NCBI GenBank assembly: GCA_900696645.1
Contig: CAADGV010000014.1
Span: forward strand, 49,596 to 113,595
DNA length: 64,000 bases
From: an uncultured Chlorobiota bacterium
GTDB taxonomy: Bacteria > Bacteroidota > Ignavibacteria > UBA10030 > UBA6906
Direction of reading: 5' to 3'
The notes beneath the pieces were generated by a model that saw nothing but the letters and a program-made list of their open reading frames with translations, had not been told where the DNA came from and ran no database searches. How positions within the stretch are numbered: position 1 is the stretch's first letter; the number at the start of each line of letters is the position of its first letter. Shown here in pieces: positions 8,385 to 16,030 of the stretch. The translations under genes were made by a program, and so were the position numbers.

Positions 8385-9206
8385 TCATGGCTTCCTGGCA
8401 ACTACGACCAGATCTTTTGATGTTTCAGAAATATATGGCTCGAGCGAGATGCCTCCGAAAAAGGAAACGTCTGCAAAGCCGGCACTCGTGAGCTTCTCTT
8501 CCAATTCCGCTTTCCTGATGGGATTGAGTGTGATGGTATTGAGAGATTGCTCCGTCCTGTTGTCTTTCTTTTCCGATTTCAGAATGTTGAAGCGGACAAA
8601 TTCGCCTTCATAGTCATAAAAGCGAGTGAACGTCGTATCTCCGATTTCTTTCACGTTCTGCACTCTTTCACGATTCGCAAGAATGCGATCGTAGTTCAGT
8701 ATCTGAAGGAAAAGATATCCCCCCGGATTGAGAACGGAGAAAAAACTGCCCAACGCAGCGTGAAGCTGTTCGTTCGACAACAAATGGGCAAGCGAGTTAC
8801 CGAGACAGAAAACTGCATTGAAACTGCAGTCAAGAGATTGTGCGAGGGTCTCAAATTCAGCCCGGACTGTCTGCACAGGAAGATTGAGCTGACGGGAATG
8901 TTCGGCGAGTTTCTGTAACATAGCGTCGGAAATATCTATGGCCGTGACGTTCACTCCCAGTTGGGCAAGTACGAGGGAATGAAATCCGGTGCCGCAGCCG
9001 GCATCAACAGCAGTCTTGATGTCATACCGTTCCGTGATCATGCGGAAGTAGGGGCGTTCGGTGACAAACCGCTTCTCGAAGCCCGTCATCGCATCGTAGT
9101 CTGCCGCAAGCGCATTGTAGAAATGCACAACGTCTTCTTCCTTGTTCATCTCGGTGGATTTGGTTGATAATCTGAAATCAGATAACATACTCTGAAACAT
9201 ACTCAC
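8385..9206 (-). CDS. Class I SAM-dependent methyltransferase
   Basis: The frame opens at a GTG overlapping the rrf2 stop by four bases; an ATG at 9149 (MNKEEDVVHFYN) is an alternative start matching where homology-like sequence begins. Motif I reads AVDAGCGTGFHSL, followed by VTAIDISDAML (motif II acid), consistent with a small-molecule or cofactor methyltransferase fold. The substrate cannot be told. It is the first gene after the regulator in the nos cluster. If the 9149 start is right, the palindrome at 9177-9196 is intercistronic instead of coding. Confidence 0.85.
   Translation of the reverse strand: MSMFQSMLSDFRLSTKSTEMNKEEDVVHFYNALAADYDAMTGFEKRFVTERPYFRMITERYDIKTAVDAGCGTGFHSLVLAQLGVNVTAIDISDAMLQKLAEHSRQLNLPVQTVRAEFETLAQSLDCSFNAVFCLGNSLAHLLSNEQLHAALGSFFSVLNPGGYLFLQILNYDRILANRERVQNVKEIGDTTFTRFYDYEGEFVRFNILKSEKKDNRTEQSLNTITLNPIRKAELEEKLTSAGFADVSFFGGISLEPYISETSKDLVVVARKP
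9171..9196 (-). promoter_or_regulatory. Second Rrf2-type operator candidate
   Basis: On the plus strand ATCAGA-N8-TCTGAA (9177-9196) repeats the geometry of the palindrome at 9670-9689, and a third half-site TCTGAA lies immediately beside it at 9171-9176. It falls between the rrf2 stop and the alternative methyltransferase start at 9149, where it could control an internal promoter for the respiratory genes. Confidence 0.5.
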
Positions 9207-9661
9207 AAAGAAACATTTGACATGCCTGAAGCGATTCTGAACGCAGGCTGCTTCGTATCCTTGGCCATTGCCGCAATATTCTTACTTATGAGCATCTGGT
9301 ACACCCCTTCGCGCAATACCGACCATTGTTCGTGGACCGAGCAGGGATTCGTATCGTTACACTCCGAGAATCCGAACACACACATCCTGGTGAAATCCGT
9401 TCCGTCAATCGCTTCGACTATATGAAAAAGGGTAATATCCTGTGGCGGCATCCCGAGCGCAAAACCGCCTGCGGGTCCTTTGTGCGACAGAAGAAGCCCT
9501 TTGCGAGTCAACGATTGCAATATCTTGCCCAGAAAGTGGTATGGAATATCGAGGCGTTGCGCCAGTTCACGAATAGATGTCATCTCTCCATGATGTTTCA
9601 GTGCCAGGTACAGTACACTCTGAATTGCATATTCACACTGCCGACTAAAAATAAGGCTCAT
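9203..9661 (-). CDS. Rrf2-family transcriptional regulator with three-cysteine cluster motif
   Basis: A 152-residue protein with an N-terminal winged helix (FSRQCEYAIQSVLYLA, then IRELAQRLDIPYHFLGKILQSL) typical of Rrf2/IscR/NsrR. Three cysteines in C-x6-C-x5-C (CVFGFSECNDTNPC) are placed as in the Fe-S-binding members IscR and NsrR. It is the first gene of the minus-strand nos cluster and has a palindrome overlapping its own promoter. By family and position it is probably an Fe-S sensor of NO or redox state that autoregulates and controls nitrous-oxide respiration. The sensed signal is inference. Confidence 0.92.
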   Translation of the reverse strand: MSLIFSRQCEYAIQSVLYLALKHHGEMTSIRELAQRLDIPYHFLGKILQSLTRKGLLLSHKGPAGGFALGMPPQDITLFHIVEAIDGTDFTRMCVFGFSECNDTNPCSVHEQWSVLREGVYQMLISKNIAAMAKDTKQPAFRIASGMSNVSL

Positions 9662-9669
9662 AAGAGGTA

Positions 9670-9717
9670 TTCAGACTTATTTATCTGAAATATACTATCC
9701 TCCATCTGAAAAGTCAA
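9670..9717 (-). promoter_or_regulatory. rrf2 promoter with overlapping palindromic operator
   Basis: On the minus strand TTGACT (9712-9717) and TATATT (9689-9694) are separated by exactly 17 bp, a good sigma70-type promoter. The perfect inverted repeat TTCAGA-N8-TCTGAA (9670-9689) touches the -10 element and covers the likely start of transcription. Another half-site, ATCTGAAA, lies in the spacer (9704-9711), 21 bp from its twin at 9683. This layout fits repression. Confidence 0.6.
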
Positions 9718-9819
9718 GTCTGTTGAAGATTAATTCTGCGCCCTCACGATGTTGCTTCTCCAGACTTGCTTAAGTAGATTACCACGCAAATCGTCAGGTT
9801 CAATCAATCCAAAGAATAT

Positions 9820-10248
9820 ATGGAAAACGACAAGCCGGGCGTTCGACCGCCAGCCATTCCGGAACCGTCCTCCAAAATGACGAAGAGATTTCGTTGGAAG
9901 CTCTGGGTCTTTATGATACTGTTTGTCCCTGTTGTGCTGTTTGCCGGGTATACGTGGTTCGTCCTTAACTGGAGCTATTCATCGGGAGAACGAGCGGGCT
10001 ATGTTCAAAAACTCTCGAAAAAGGGATTCATAGCGAAAACGTGGGAAGGTGAGCTTGCCATGGTTTCGATGCCGGGAACGTTGCCTGAGATATTTCACTT
10101 TACCGTACCGAGTGACGAAGTTGCCGCGCAGATCAATGCATCTCTTGGAAAACGGGTGAAGCTGCACTACGAACAACATATAGGCATTCCGAGCAGGATT
10201 TTCGGGGAGAGTGAGTATTTCGTAAACAAGGTTGAGATTGTTGAATAG
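9820..10248 (+). CDS. Single-pass membrane protein, conserved hypothetical
   Basis: A 142-residue protein with a proline-rich cytoplasmic start, one membrane helix at about residues 28-52 (WVFMILFVPVVLFAGYTWFVL) and a soluble C-terminal domain of about 90 residues containing SSGERAGYVQKLSKKG and HYEQHIGIPSRIFGES. From memory, similar proteins occur in many Bacteroidota and Proteobacteria as uncharacterised proteins, sometimes misannotated as 6-phosphogluconate dehydrogenase. It is divergent from the nos cluster and shares the 158-bp upstream region with rrf2. Function unknown. Confidence 0.8.
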   Translation: MENDKPGVRPPAIPEPSSKMTKRFRWKLWVFMILFVPVVLFAGYTWFVLNWSYSSGERAGYVQKLSKKGFIAKTWEGELAMVSMPGTLPEIFHFTVPSDEVAAQINASLGKRVKLHYEQHIGIPSRIFGESEYFVNKVEIVE

Positions 10249-10421
10249 CAGACAGTGTTTGCAACATTGAAAATACTGCTTGACTTTCACTCACGCGTCG
10301 GGTAATTTGACGTCACGTTACCCATCTGTGTTTCTTTTGTTATTGTTCTTTTCAGCATTTTGAAGAGGCCTGCATCCTTATTGAGAATGGAAGCCCCGCG
10401 GCGGCGAATCGTGACAAGTCA

Positions 10422-10814
10422 TTGGTGCGTGATCGATTCTGGTGGACGCTCTTTGCAATCGGTGTTATAACCGTAGTCAGCGGCAGCATTCAGTGTACTG
10501 TGCCGCGGCTGCTCCTGCAAGCCCTCTCGCCGGAGGTAACAGTAGCGAGCGAGCATTTCCTGAGAATCACAGGAGTTCTGACTGCTGTATTTGGCGCCTT
10601 GCTGGTTCATGCACTTATCACGGCTGAGCCGCAACACGTCGCAGTTCTGTGGGTGGGAATTCAGAAAGTAGTAACCGCGTCGGCTGTTGGACTTGCTATT
10701 CAGGATGCCATCTTCTCACCATTGGCACTTGCTGCAGCAGGATTTGACATGGTGGCAGGGGTGATGATCATTGCATTCTGGTTTTGGCTGAAGCAGCAGG
10801 CAAACGAATCATAA
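10422..10814 (+). CDS. Small polytopic membrane protein of unknown function
   Basis: A 130-residue protein beginning at GTG, since no in-frame ATG lies close upstream. It has four hydrophobic segments, at about residues 8-28, 45-68, 72-92 and 98-123, with little soluble sequence. I do not recognise the family. It precedes the five-gene phosphatase/TIR set by 19 bp, so it could be its first gene, although it looks unrelated in content. Confidence 0.65.
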   Translation: MVRDRFWWTLFAIGVITVVSGSIQCTVPRLLLQALSPEVTVASEHFLRITGVLTAVFGALLVHALITAEPQHVAVLWVGIQKVVTASAVGLAIQDAIFSPLALAAAGFDMVAGVMIIAFWFWLKQQANES

Positions 10815-10833
10815 GCGAATTAATTCGAACCCC

Positions 10834-12288
10834 ATGTCGCTCGTTCTTCATCCACGTCTCACAAATCATCCGGGCAATTGCGTGCAGGTATGGCTCGGAT
10901 TATTCGAGCGGACTACCACGCCTACTCTCCAATGGTTTCTCGACGGACAACTGACGTTCCCCCAAATCATTCGGCCCCTCAACAATATCCGGCCACTTGA
11001 CCTCGTCGACTACAACGAACCCCGCGTCTTCTCCGGCGTGTTTCAATTCAACAACCTTCTACCGAGCACACGTTATACAATTGAGGTCCGGGGAGGCGGT
11101 GAGTCCGCCTCGTTGAGCGTGTACACGCTTCCCGATGCCGTGACGGACAGGATGGGGGAGTGGTTCAACATCATGCTCGTCTCGTGTTTCTATCAGCCGG
11201 AGGATCGGCAGGGGTTGGCGGGCGAGCTTGTCTCACGGATTCCGCTTCCACTTCGACCGCATATGACTCTCCTCATGGGCGACCAAGTGTATCTTGACCT
11301 CCCGACGTTACAGGATTTCAAGGATGATGTCGGATGGCTTGCGCGGAAGTTTGAACGCGATTATACCTGCAACTGGCGCGGCCCCAATGGCTTTGCAAGA
11401 CTTCTTGCTGCTGCTCCCGCAGTTTCAACTCCCGATGACCATGAATACTGGAACAACTTCCCGCATATGAGCTTGTGGATCGGCAACTCGTGGTCGAAAG
11501 CGGGAAGGGATCGGTGGACACAAGCCGGTCGCATGATGTATGAGGGATTTCAACTTGCAGCGCCCGGCACAATAGGCGATCATCTTGTTGTAGAGATTCC
11601 GCCTCTCTCAATCTTTGTTGCCGATACACGATCGTTGCGCGATCCGGATAACATGAATATGCTGCGTCCCGGCGGCATTCAACCGATTGTCGATTGGGCG
11701 AACGATGTGGCGGCCCGGGGCCGTTTCGGCATATTAGTAACAGGACAATCACTTCTGGACAAACCCGCAAGCGATCTCGAAGGAAAGTTTGCCGACTATG
11801 CCCTTGCGAATTACAACGAATTTACCCCGCTCGTTCAAGCTCTGGATCGACTCGCCGAGGCTGGTCGCGAAGTGATTCTGATTACCGGAGATGTGCATTG
11901 GGGCCGCGTCGCTGAAGCAATGAACCGGACGGATGCGCGGAAGAAAATCTTCGAAGTTATTTCGTCTCCAACATCCCTCGTGACAACGGTTGGCTACGAT
12001 CAATTTGCCAAGATAGCGTCGTTCGTCAAAGGACTGTTTGGAAGGAAGGATCCGTGGCCCCGTCACGCCGATCCTGATGATGTCCCCCATTTTCTCGCCC
12101 GGCAGGTCCTCGGTCCAAAGTACGGATGCGTGAAGTACCACGGCCAGAAAGGCAATCATGTGGCGATCTTGTCGTTTCGACAGGTCGGCTTTGGATTGGA
12201 TACACGGGTAACATACTTTCCCATTCATACGGAGTTGCAGTATCGGACACCGGTTGAAGTCAACATTCCGCGGCTCGGTCCCAAGTAA
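10834..12288 (+). CDS. PhoD-like metallophosphoesterase
   Basis: A 484-residue protein without a signal peptide. About 100 residues of beta-sandwich sequence (PSTRYTIEVRGGG) precede the metallophosphatase domain. Metal-binding motifs of the PhoD-like family are visible in order: GDQVYLD near residue 150, DDHEYWNNFP near 200 and ITGDVHWGR near 350. Lack of an export signal is unlike classical secreted PhoD alkaline phosphatases. It heads a compact same-strand set of five genes with gaps of 15-70 bp that ends in a TIR protein, so a role other than phosphate scavenging is likely; the substrate is unknown. Confidence 0.85.
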   Translation: MSLVLHPRLTNHPGNCVQVWLGLFERTTTPTLQWFLDGQLTFPQIIRPLNNIRPLDLVDYNEPRVFSGVFQFNNLLPSTRYTIEVRGGGESASLSVYTLPDAVTDRMGEWFNIMLVSCFYQPEDRQGLAGELVSRIPLPLRPHMTLLMGDQVYLDLPTLQDFKDDVGWLARKFERDYTCNWRGPNGFARLLAAAPAVSTPDDHEYWNNFPHMSLWIGNSWSKAGRDRWTQAGRMMYEGFQLAAPGTIGDHLVVEIPPLSIFVADTRSLRDPDNMNMLRPGGIQPIVDWANDVAARGRFGILVTGQSLLDKPASDLEGKFADYALANYNEFTPLVQALDRLAEAGREVILITGDVHWGRVAEAMNRTDARKKIFEVISSPTSLVTTVGYDQFAKIASFVKGLFGRKDPWPRHADPDDVPHFLARQVLGPKYGCVKYHGQKGNHVAILSFRQVGFGLDTRVTYFPIHTELQYRTPVEVNIPRLGPK

Positions 12289-12321
12289 CGGCGAACAATC
12301 ACATTCAGTGGAGATAATCCG

Positions 12322-13086
12322 ATGCTTAATATCCTGCAGGCTGATGTTAAAAGCCCGAATCCGGATTTCGCAAAAGTCCCGCGCAAGTCAAACGAGGACA
12401 ATATTGCATGGCTCGAACGCAATATGGCGGATACGGATGAAAGTGTTTCTCTTGTGATGTTGGGAGGTAAGAACCCCATCGACTTCAGGCTCCGGCTTGC
12501 CCAGGCACATGTCCGTGATGATCTGACGCCAAGTAGTTGGTCGCATGTTATGCTGCTCGGCAAGCCGTCAAAGAATCTTGAATCGACAACTGTTCATGAA
12601 ATCTCCCTCTATCCCTCGGATGGATTCAACTATCCCGTGCCGACGAACGCGGAACAGCAGGGCAAACTTAAAACGTATGCCGACGCGGAGGAATTTCCGA
12701 ACATTGCAGTCATCAACGTTCCTGTGCAGCAATCGATGGTAAAAGATGCGTTGCGCAAGTATCGGCATCAGCGTGCCGTACTCGACGGGGTTGAGTTGGT
12801 TGTTATGTGGCTCGCCTTCGTGTGGGGAGTCGGCAGGTCGGGAAACCCCTTGCTGGACGGGAATGGTGTCCCCTCGGCTGCGATGATCGAGGTTGTTATA
12901 AGTTCACTCGGGTATGAATTGACGCCGGGATTGCCGAGCCGCGCAAGCTGTCCCGAAGCAATCTGGCAGGCGGCAAAATGGTGGCATGAGTATTACGAAC
13001 GTGATAAGCGAGAGGGGCTTACCGGCGCCTGGTGTGTAACGCACAAATTGATTGATGATGATGATAGAATGTTGAATGGCGCTTGA
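12322..13086 (+). CDS. Permuted papain/NlpC-P60-like protein, possibly lacking the catalytic Cys
   Basis: A 254-residue cytoplasmic protein. SSWSHVMLLG resembles the histidine motif of circularly permuted NlpC/P60 (YiiX-like) proteins. Downstream, GVPSAAMIEVVISSLGYELTPG aligns by eye with the usual nucleophile region CSxLVxxxxxxxGxxLtPg, but a serine takes the place of the expected cysteine. A different cysteine follows in SRASCPEAIWQAAKWWH. It may therefore be a serine-nucleophile, inactive or lipid-binding variant. It has a good RBS (GTGGAGAT) and lies 33 bp after the PhoD-like gene. The fold assignment is by eye and moderately secure. Confidence 0.6.
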   Translation: MLNILQADVKSPNPDFAKVPRKSNEDNIAWLERNMADTDESVSLVMLGGKNPIDFRLRLAQAHVRDDLTPSSWSHVMLLGKPSKNLESTTVHEISLYPSDGFNYPVPTNAEQQGKLKTYADAEEFPNIAVINVPVQQSMVKDALRKYRHQRAVLDGVELVVMWLAFVWGVGRSGNPLLDGNGVPSAAMIEVVISSLGYELTPGLPSRASCPEAIWQAAKWWHEYYERDKREGLTGAWCVTHKLIDDDDRMLNGA

Positions 13087-13155
13087 CGAATGACGGCCGA
13101 TATCCGGCTTGAGGAGAAAATCACAATCTGTTGAACAATTCATAGTGAGGAAGAT

Positions 13156-13536
13156 ATGCCGCTGAACAAAATCCCGATCAACGAAACAGGGGGTACGGTA
13201 ACTGTTGAAATTTCATTCGGTTACGCACAAGTGGGGGCATACACACTTTTGCTGTGGAACAAAACAGGGAGTGACTACAAGCGGTTGGGAGAAGGGATGA
13301 ATACGGATAATATTCCGGACGAATTCAAACTACCGAAGCCGGTCAAGAACAACGTCGGCAAAATTCTCGACTGTCTTGCAACTATCATCAGTCCGAAGCC
13401 GGAGGAAGGGGGTCGTTACCGGGTGGACATGATTGTCCGGCAGGATGGTGAGGAATGCGGCCGCGAATCGTATGAAGGAACAATATCGACGAAATCCATT
13501 TCAGTCAGGCTTGCTGCACAACTCAGCACATCATAA
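13156..13536 (+). CDS. Small predicted beta-rich protein of unknown function
   Basis: A 126-residue protein with no signal peptide or membrane segment. The pattern of alternating hydrophobic residues (TVTVEISFGYAQVGAYTLLLW; GRYRVDMIVRQDG) suggests a beta-sandwich. I recognise no family. It sits 69 bp after the permuted papain-like gene and 15 bp before the outer-membrane gene, inside the phosphatase/TIR set, preceded by GAGGAAG. Confidence 0.7.
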   Translation: MPLNKIPINETGGTVTVEISFGYAQVGAYTLLLWNKTGSDYKRLGEGMNTDNIPDEFKLPKPVKNNVGKILDCLATIISPKPEEGGRYRVDMIVRQDGEECGRESYEGTISTKSISVRLAAQLSTS

Positions 13537-13551
13537 CACAAGGGTCTCCCC

Positions 13552-14598
13552 ATGAAATCGCTTGCATTTGCAGTTCTCTTGCTGGTCTACACAATTCCGC
13601 TCGCAGCCCAGGAGTTGGCGCCCGGTGAATTGCGAGCCTCCGATGCGCGGTTGAACTTTTCCGTGCCCGATGCACCGGCGTTTGCCATCCTCAACTATAC
13701 CCCCTCAGTGATCATCCGGCCGACTACCGTGAGGGAAATCGGGCTTGCTGTTGCCGACTTCATCCGGGGCGGCAGCGTTCTGCCGAAAGCGTTTGCCGCG
13801 GAGTTTTCCCCCGGCTTGTTGGCCGGAGGAAGCACGCTGTCGATCCGTGAATACAATGCAAATCCGTTTTGGTACAGAACGCGCATCTCCATTGCAAGCC
13901 GCTCGTTTGATGACAATACCGGACGGATTCAGGCGAGCCTCGGTGTTCGCATGACGTTGATGGACGACGCGGATCCCCGCATGAACCGGCACTTCATTCA
14001 GGATATGTCGAAAATGGCGATGAGCATCAACCAGACTCTTTCCAGAAGTGTTCAGGTGGCGCCGCCTACAGAAAGCGGAGTTGTCTCAGTTCAATCGCCT
14101 GACCTTGAAGTATTGGAGGCGGAAGTCAGCCGGTTGCGGGCACAGCAACGCGATGAAAGCTGGAATGCCAACATTGCGGAAATAGCCGCTGCGGTGAGAT
14201 TCAGTTCGAGGGATTCGCTCGCAAAGAATGCCGTTGCCGATAAATACCAGCTTTGGATAGCAGCATCCTTCGGTGCATCAGAGTGGGGGCAGTTTATCTT
14301 CAACCTTACCGGGTCGGTGGAGCGGGCACAGAGCTTTGTGATGGATTCGACCAGCATCGCCATGAATTCCCGTTTCTACTTCGGCTCGAATTCGATCAAG
14401 GTATACGGAGAAGGGCAAATAACCGCGTTGGATAATTCTCCCGCCTTGTATCTGTTCAACATCGGCGGGGAAATAACACCGATCAGCAGTTTTTGGCTGG
14501 AATTTTCCGCAGGCTTTGAAAAGCGGGGAAAGGAACCGGCCATCATTCGTACAGCATTTCATGTCCGTTGGGGGTTGCCCGAAGGACTTATCAACTAA
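13552..14598 (+). CDS. Secreted protein, probable outer-membrane or periplasmic protein of the TIR operon
   Basis: A 348-residue protein with a clear signal peptide (MKSLAFAVLLLVYTIPLAAQE). A short coiled-coil-like stretch (LEVLEAEVSRLRAQQRDE) lies near residue 190. The C-terminal half shows amphipathic beta strands (FYFGSNSIKVYGEGQI, FWLEFSAGFEKRG, FHVRWGLPEG) like a small beta-barrel or the end of one. No family is recognised. It is the only exported soluble product in the five-gene set and sits just before the TIR membrane protein, which could link envelope state to the TIR domain. Confidence 0.75.
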   Translation: MKSLAFAVLLLVYTIPLAAQELAPGELRASDARLNFSVPDAPAFAILNYTPSVIIRPTTVREIGLAVADFIRGGSVLPKAFAAEFSPGLLAGGSTLSIREYNANPFWYRTRISIASRSFDDNTGRIQASLGVRMTLMDDADPRMNRHFIQDMSKMAMSINQTLSRSVQVAPPTESGVVSVQSPDLEVLEAEVSRLRAQQRDESWNANIAEIAAAVRFSSRDSLAKNAVADKYQLWIAASFGASEWGQFIFNLTGSVERAQSFVMDSTSIAMNSRFYFGSNSIKVYGEGQITALDNSPALYLFNIGGEITPISSFWLEFSAGFEKRGKEPAIIRTAFHVRWGLPEGLIN

Positions 14599-14634
14599 GT
14601 AGTTCGTTGTTCTTTAGAATACAAGAGGTACACC

Positions 14635-15831
14635 ATGTCCGGAATCTTCATCAGTTACCGCCGGCAGGATAGCGCCGGTTGGGTCGGCCGCTTGACTGAT
14701 TCATTGAAGGAGAATTTTGGTGAAGATCAGATCTTCATGGATATTGAGGCGATTGAAGCCGGAGTTGATTTCGTCGAATCCATCAACAAAGCGGTCGGCT
14801 CGTGTCAGGTGTTGCTGGCCATTATCGGGCCGCGATGGCTTTCCGTTACGGATCAGAGCGGACGCAGACGGCTTGATAATCCCGAAGATTTCATACATCT
14901 GGAGATTGCCGCGGCATTGCAACGCAACGTTCGAGTGATTCCCGTGTTGGTGGGCGGAGCCGAGATTCCTGCGAGCGATCAACTGCCCGATGATCTGAAG
15001 CCGCTTGCCCGCCGTCAGGCACATGAGATTTCCGACACCCGATGGGAATACGATTCCGAACAGTTGGTGAAGCTTCTTGAAAAGGCGTTAGGTCGCAAAT
15101 CCAAGAAAAAATCCGCTGCCGAATCCGGCGCATTCCAATCTGCAGTTCTCCCTCCATCACAAAAAGGAGTCAGCGTCAAAGCAAGTATAGGACTGGTACT
15201 CAGTCTCTTTGTCTTTCTCTTCCTCCTCTCCGGCGATCCGATGGATACAAACACGGCAGTCGGCGCCATCATGTTTTTGCTGACTGCTCTTGTGCTGGGA
15301 ATAATTGCATTCTACGATGTGAAGCTGAACAAAGTAAGAGGGAAAGTCCTGGCAATCGGCTCAATAGCCCTTGCGGTGATTCTATGCTTTGTCGTATTCG
15401 GGAGGTTCTCCTCACATACTCCTGCCCAACAGGGTGACCTACCCTCAGATACCTCCGCTGCAATAGCGCAGGTTGCACCGTCAACTGTTGACCCATCTGA
15501 TCAGCAGCCAGCAGCACAACCGGAGTATCGTTCGACTGCGCCAGCGAGAGTGGTGAACATCACCGGTTCATGGCAGGATGCGGAGGGAGGAATCCTGTAC
15601 TTTCAACAAGAGGGAAACACGTTTGTTCTCAGTGGTACCGACGACAATGGAATCGAAATGCACGGCAACGGCTTCATCGATCAACAAATCGTCACCTTTG
15701 ATATCGGAGCAAACGGATACACCCTCGGCCGCGCGCAAATGATTCTCTCCGACAACAGAAGAGAAATGCGAGGCACGCTATATGTCCCGCTCACGGGAGC
15801 GTCGGAGAGTCTTGTTCTTCGCAAGCAGTAA
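14635..15831 (+). CDS. TIR-domain transmembrane protein with C-terminal beta domain
   Basis: A 398-residue protein. Residues 1-150 form a TIR domain (GIFISYRRQDSAGWVGRLTDSL, then DIEAIEAGVDFVESI and LLAIIGPRW); Glu90 in HLEIAAAL sits where NADase-type TIR domains have their catalytic glutamate. Three membrane helices follow, at about residues 180-198, 206-224 and 235-256. The final ~90 residues (GSWQDAEGGILYFQQEGNTF) look like a small lipocalin-like beta domain outside the membrane. TIR domains in bacteria often cleave NAD+ or signal in defence. Last gene of the five-gene set, 36 bp after the secreted protein. NADase activity is inferred. Confidence 0.88.
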   Translation: MSGIFISYRRQDSAGWVGRLTDSLKENFGEDQIFMDIEAIEAGVDFVESINKAVGSCQVLLAIIGPRWLSVTDQSGRRRLDNPEDFIHLEIAAALQRNVRVIPVLVGGAEIPASDQLPDDLKPLARRQAHEISDTRWEYDSEQLVKLLEKALGRKSKKKSAAESGAFQSAVLPPSQKGVSVKASIGLVLSLFVFLFLLSGDPMDTNTAVGAIMFLLTALVLGIIAFYDVKLNKVRGKVLAIGSIALAVILCFVVFGRFSSHTPAQQGDLPSDTSAAIAQVAPSTVDPSDQQPAAQPEYRSTAPARVVNITGSWQDAEGGILYFQQEGNTFVLSGTDDNGIEMHGNGFIDQQIVTFDIGANGYTLGRAQMILSDNRREMRGTLYVPLTGASESLVLRKQ

Positions 15832-15907
15832 ATTCTCTGTGGAGTTGCTTACCTACACAAAAATGTCTTGAGACCCCTGTAACCTTTCACAAGACCCGCC
15901 GTACTTA

Positions 15908-15922
15908 CTGACCATCAGTCAG
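15908..15922. promoter_or_regulatory. TetR-type operator candidate 1
   Basis: CTGAC-CATCA-GTCAG is a perfect 5-bp inverted repeat in the 190-bp gap before the tetR gene. Almost the same sequence recurs at 16000-16013, a pairing expected for autoregulation by a TetR repressor. Confidence 0.55.
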
Positions 15923-15999
15923 TCCCTTTGCTAAAGTAAATTTAATCTATCATCGTATTGACAAATGGCTCGACTTAAGCTATATTTGAACCCATTAAA

Positions 16000-16013
16000 T
16001 GACTATCAGTCAG
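16000..16013. promoter_or_regulatory. TetR-type operator candidate 2
   Basis: TGAC-TATCA-GTCA(G) repeats the palindrome found 92 bp upstream with one base changed in the centre. It ends 17 bp before the tetR start, so a bound repressor would block transcription of the regulator and the efflux genes. Confidence 0.55.
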
Positions 16014-16030
16014 TAAATTGATTGGAGCAA

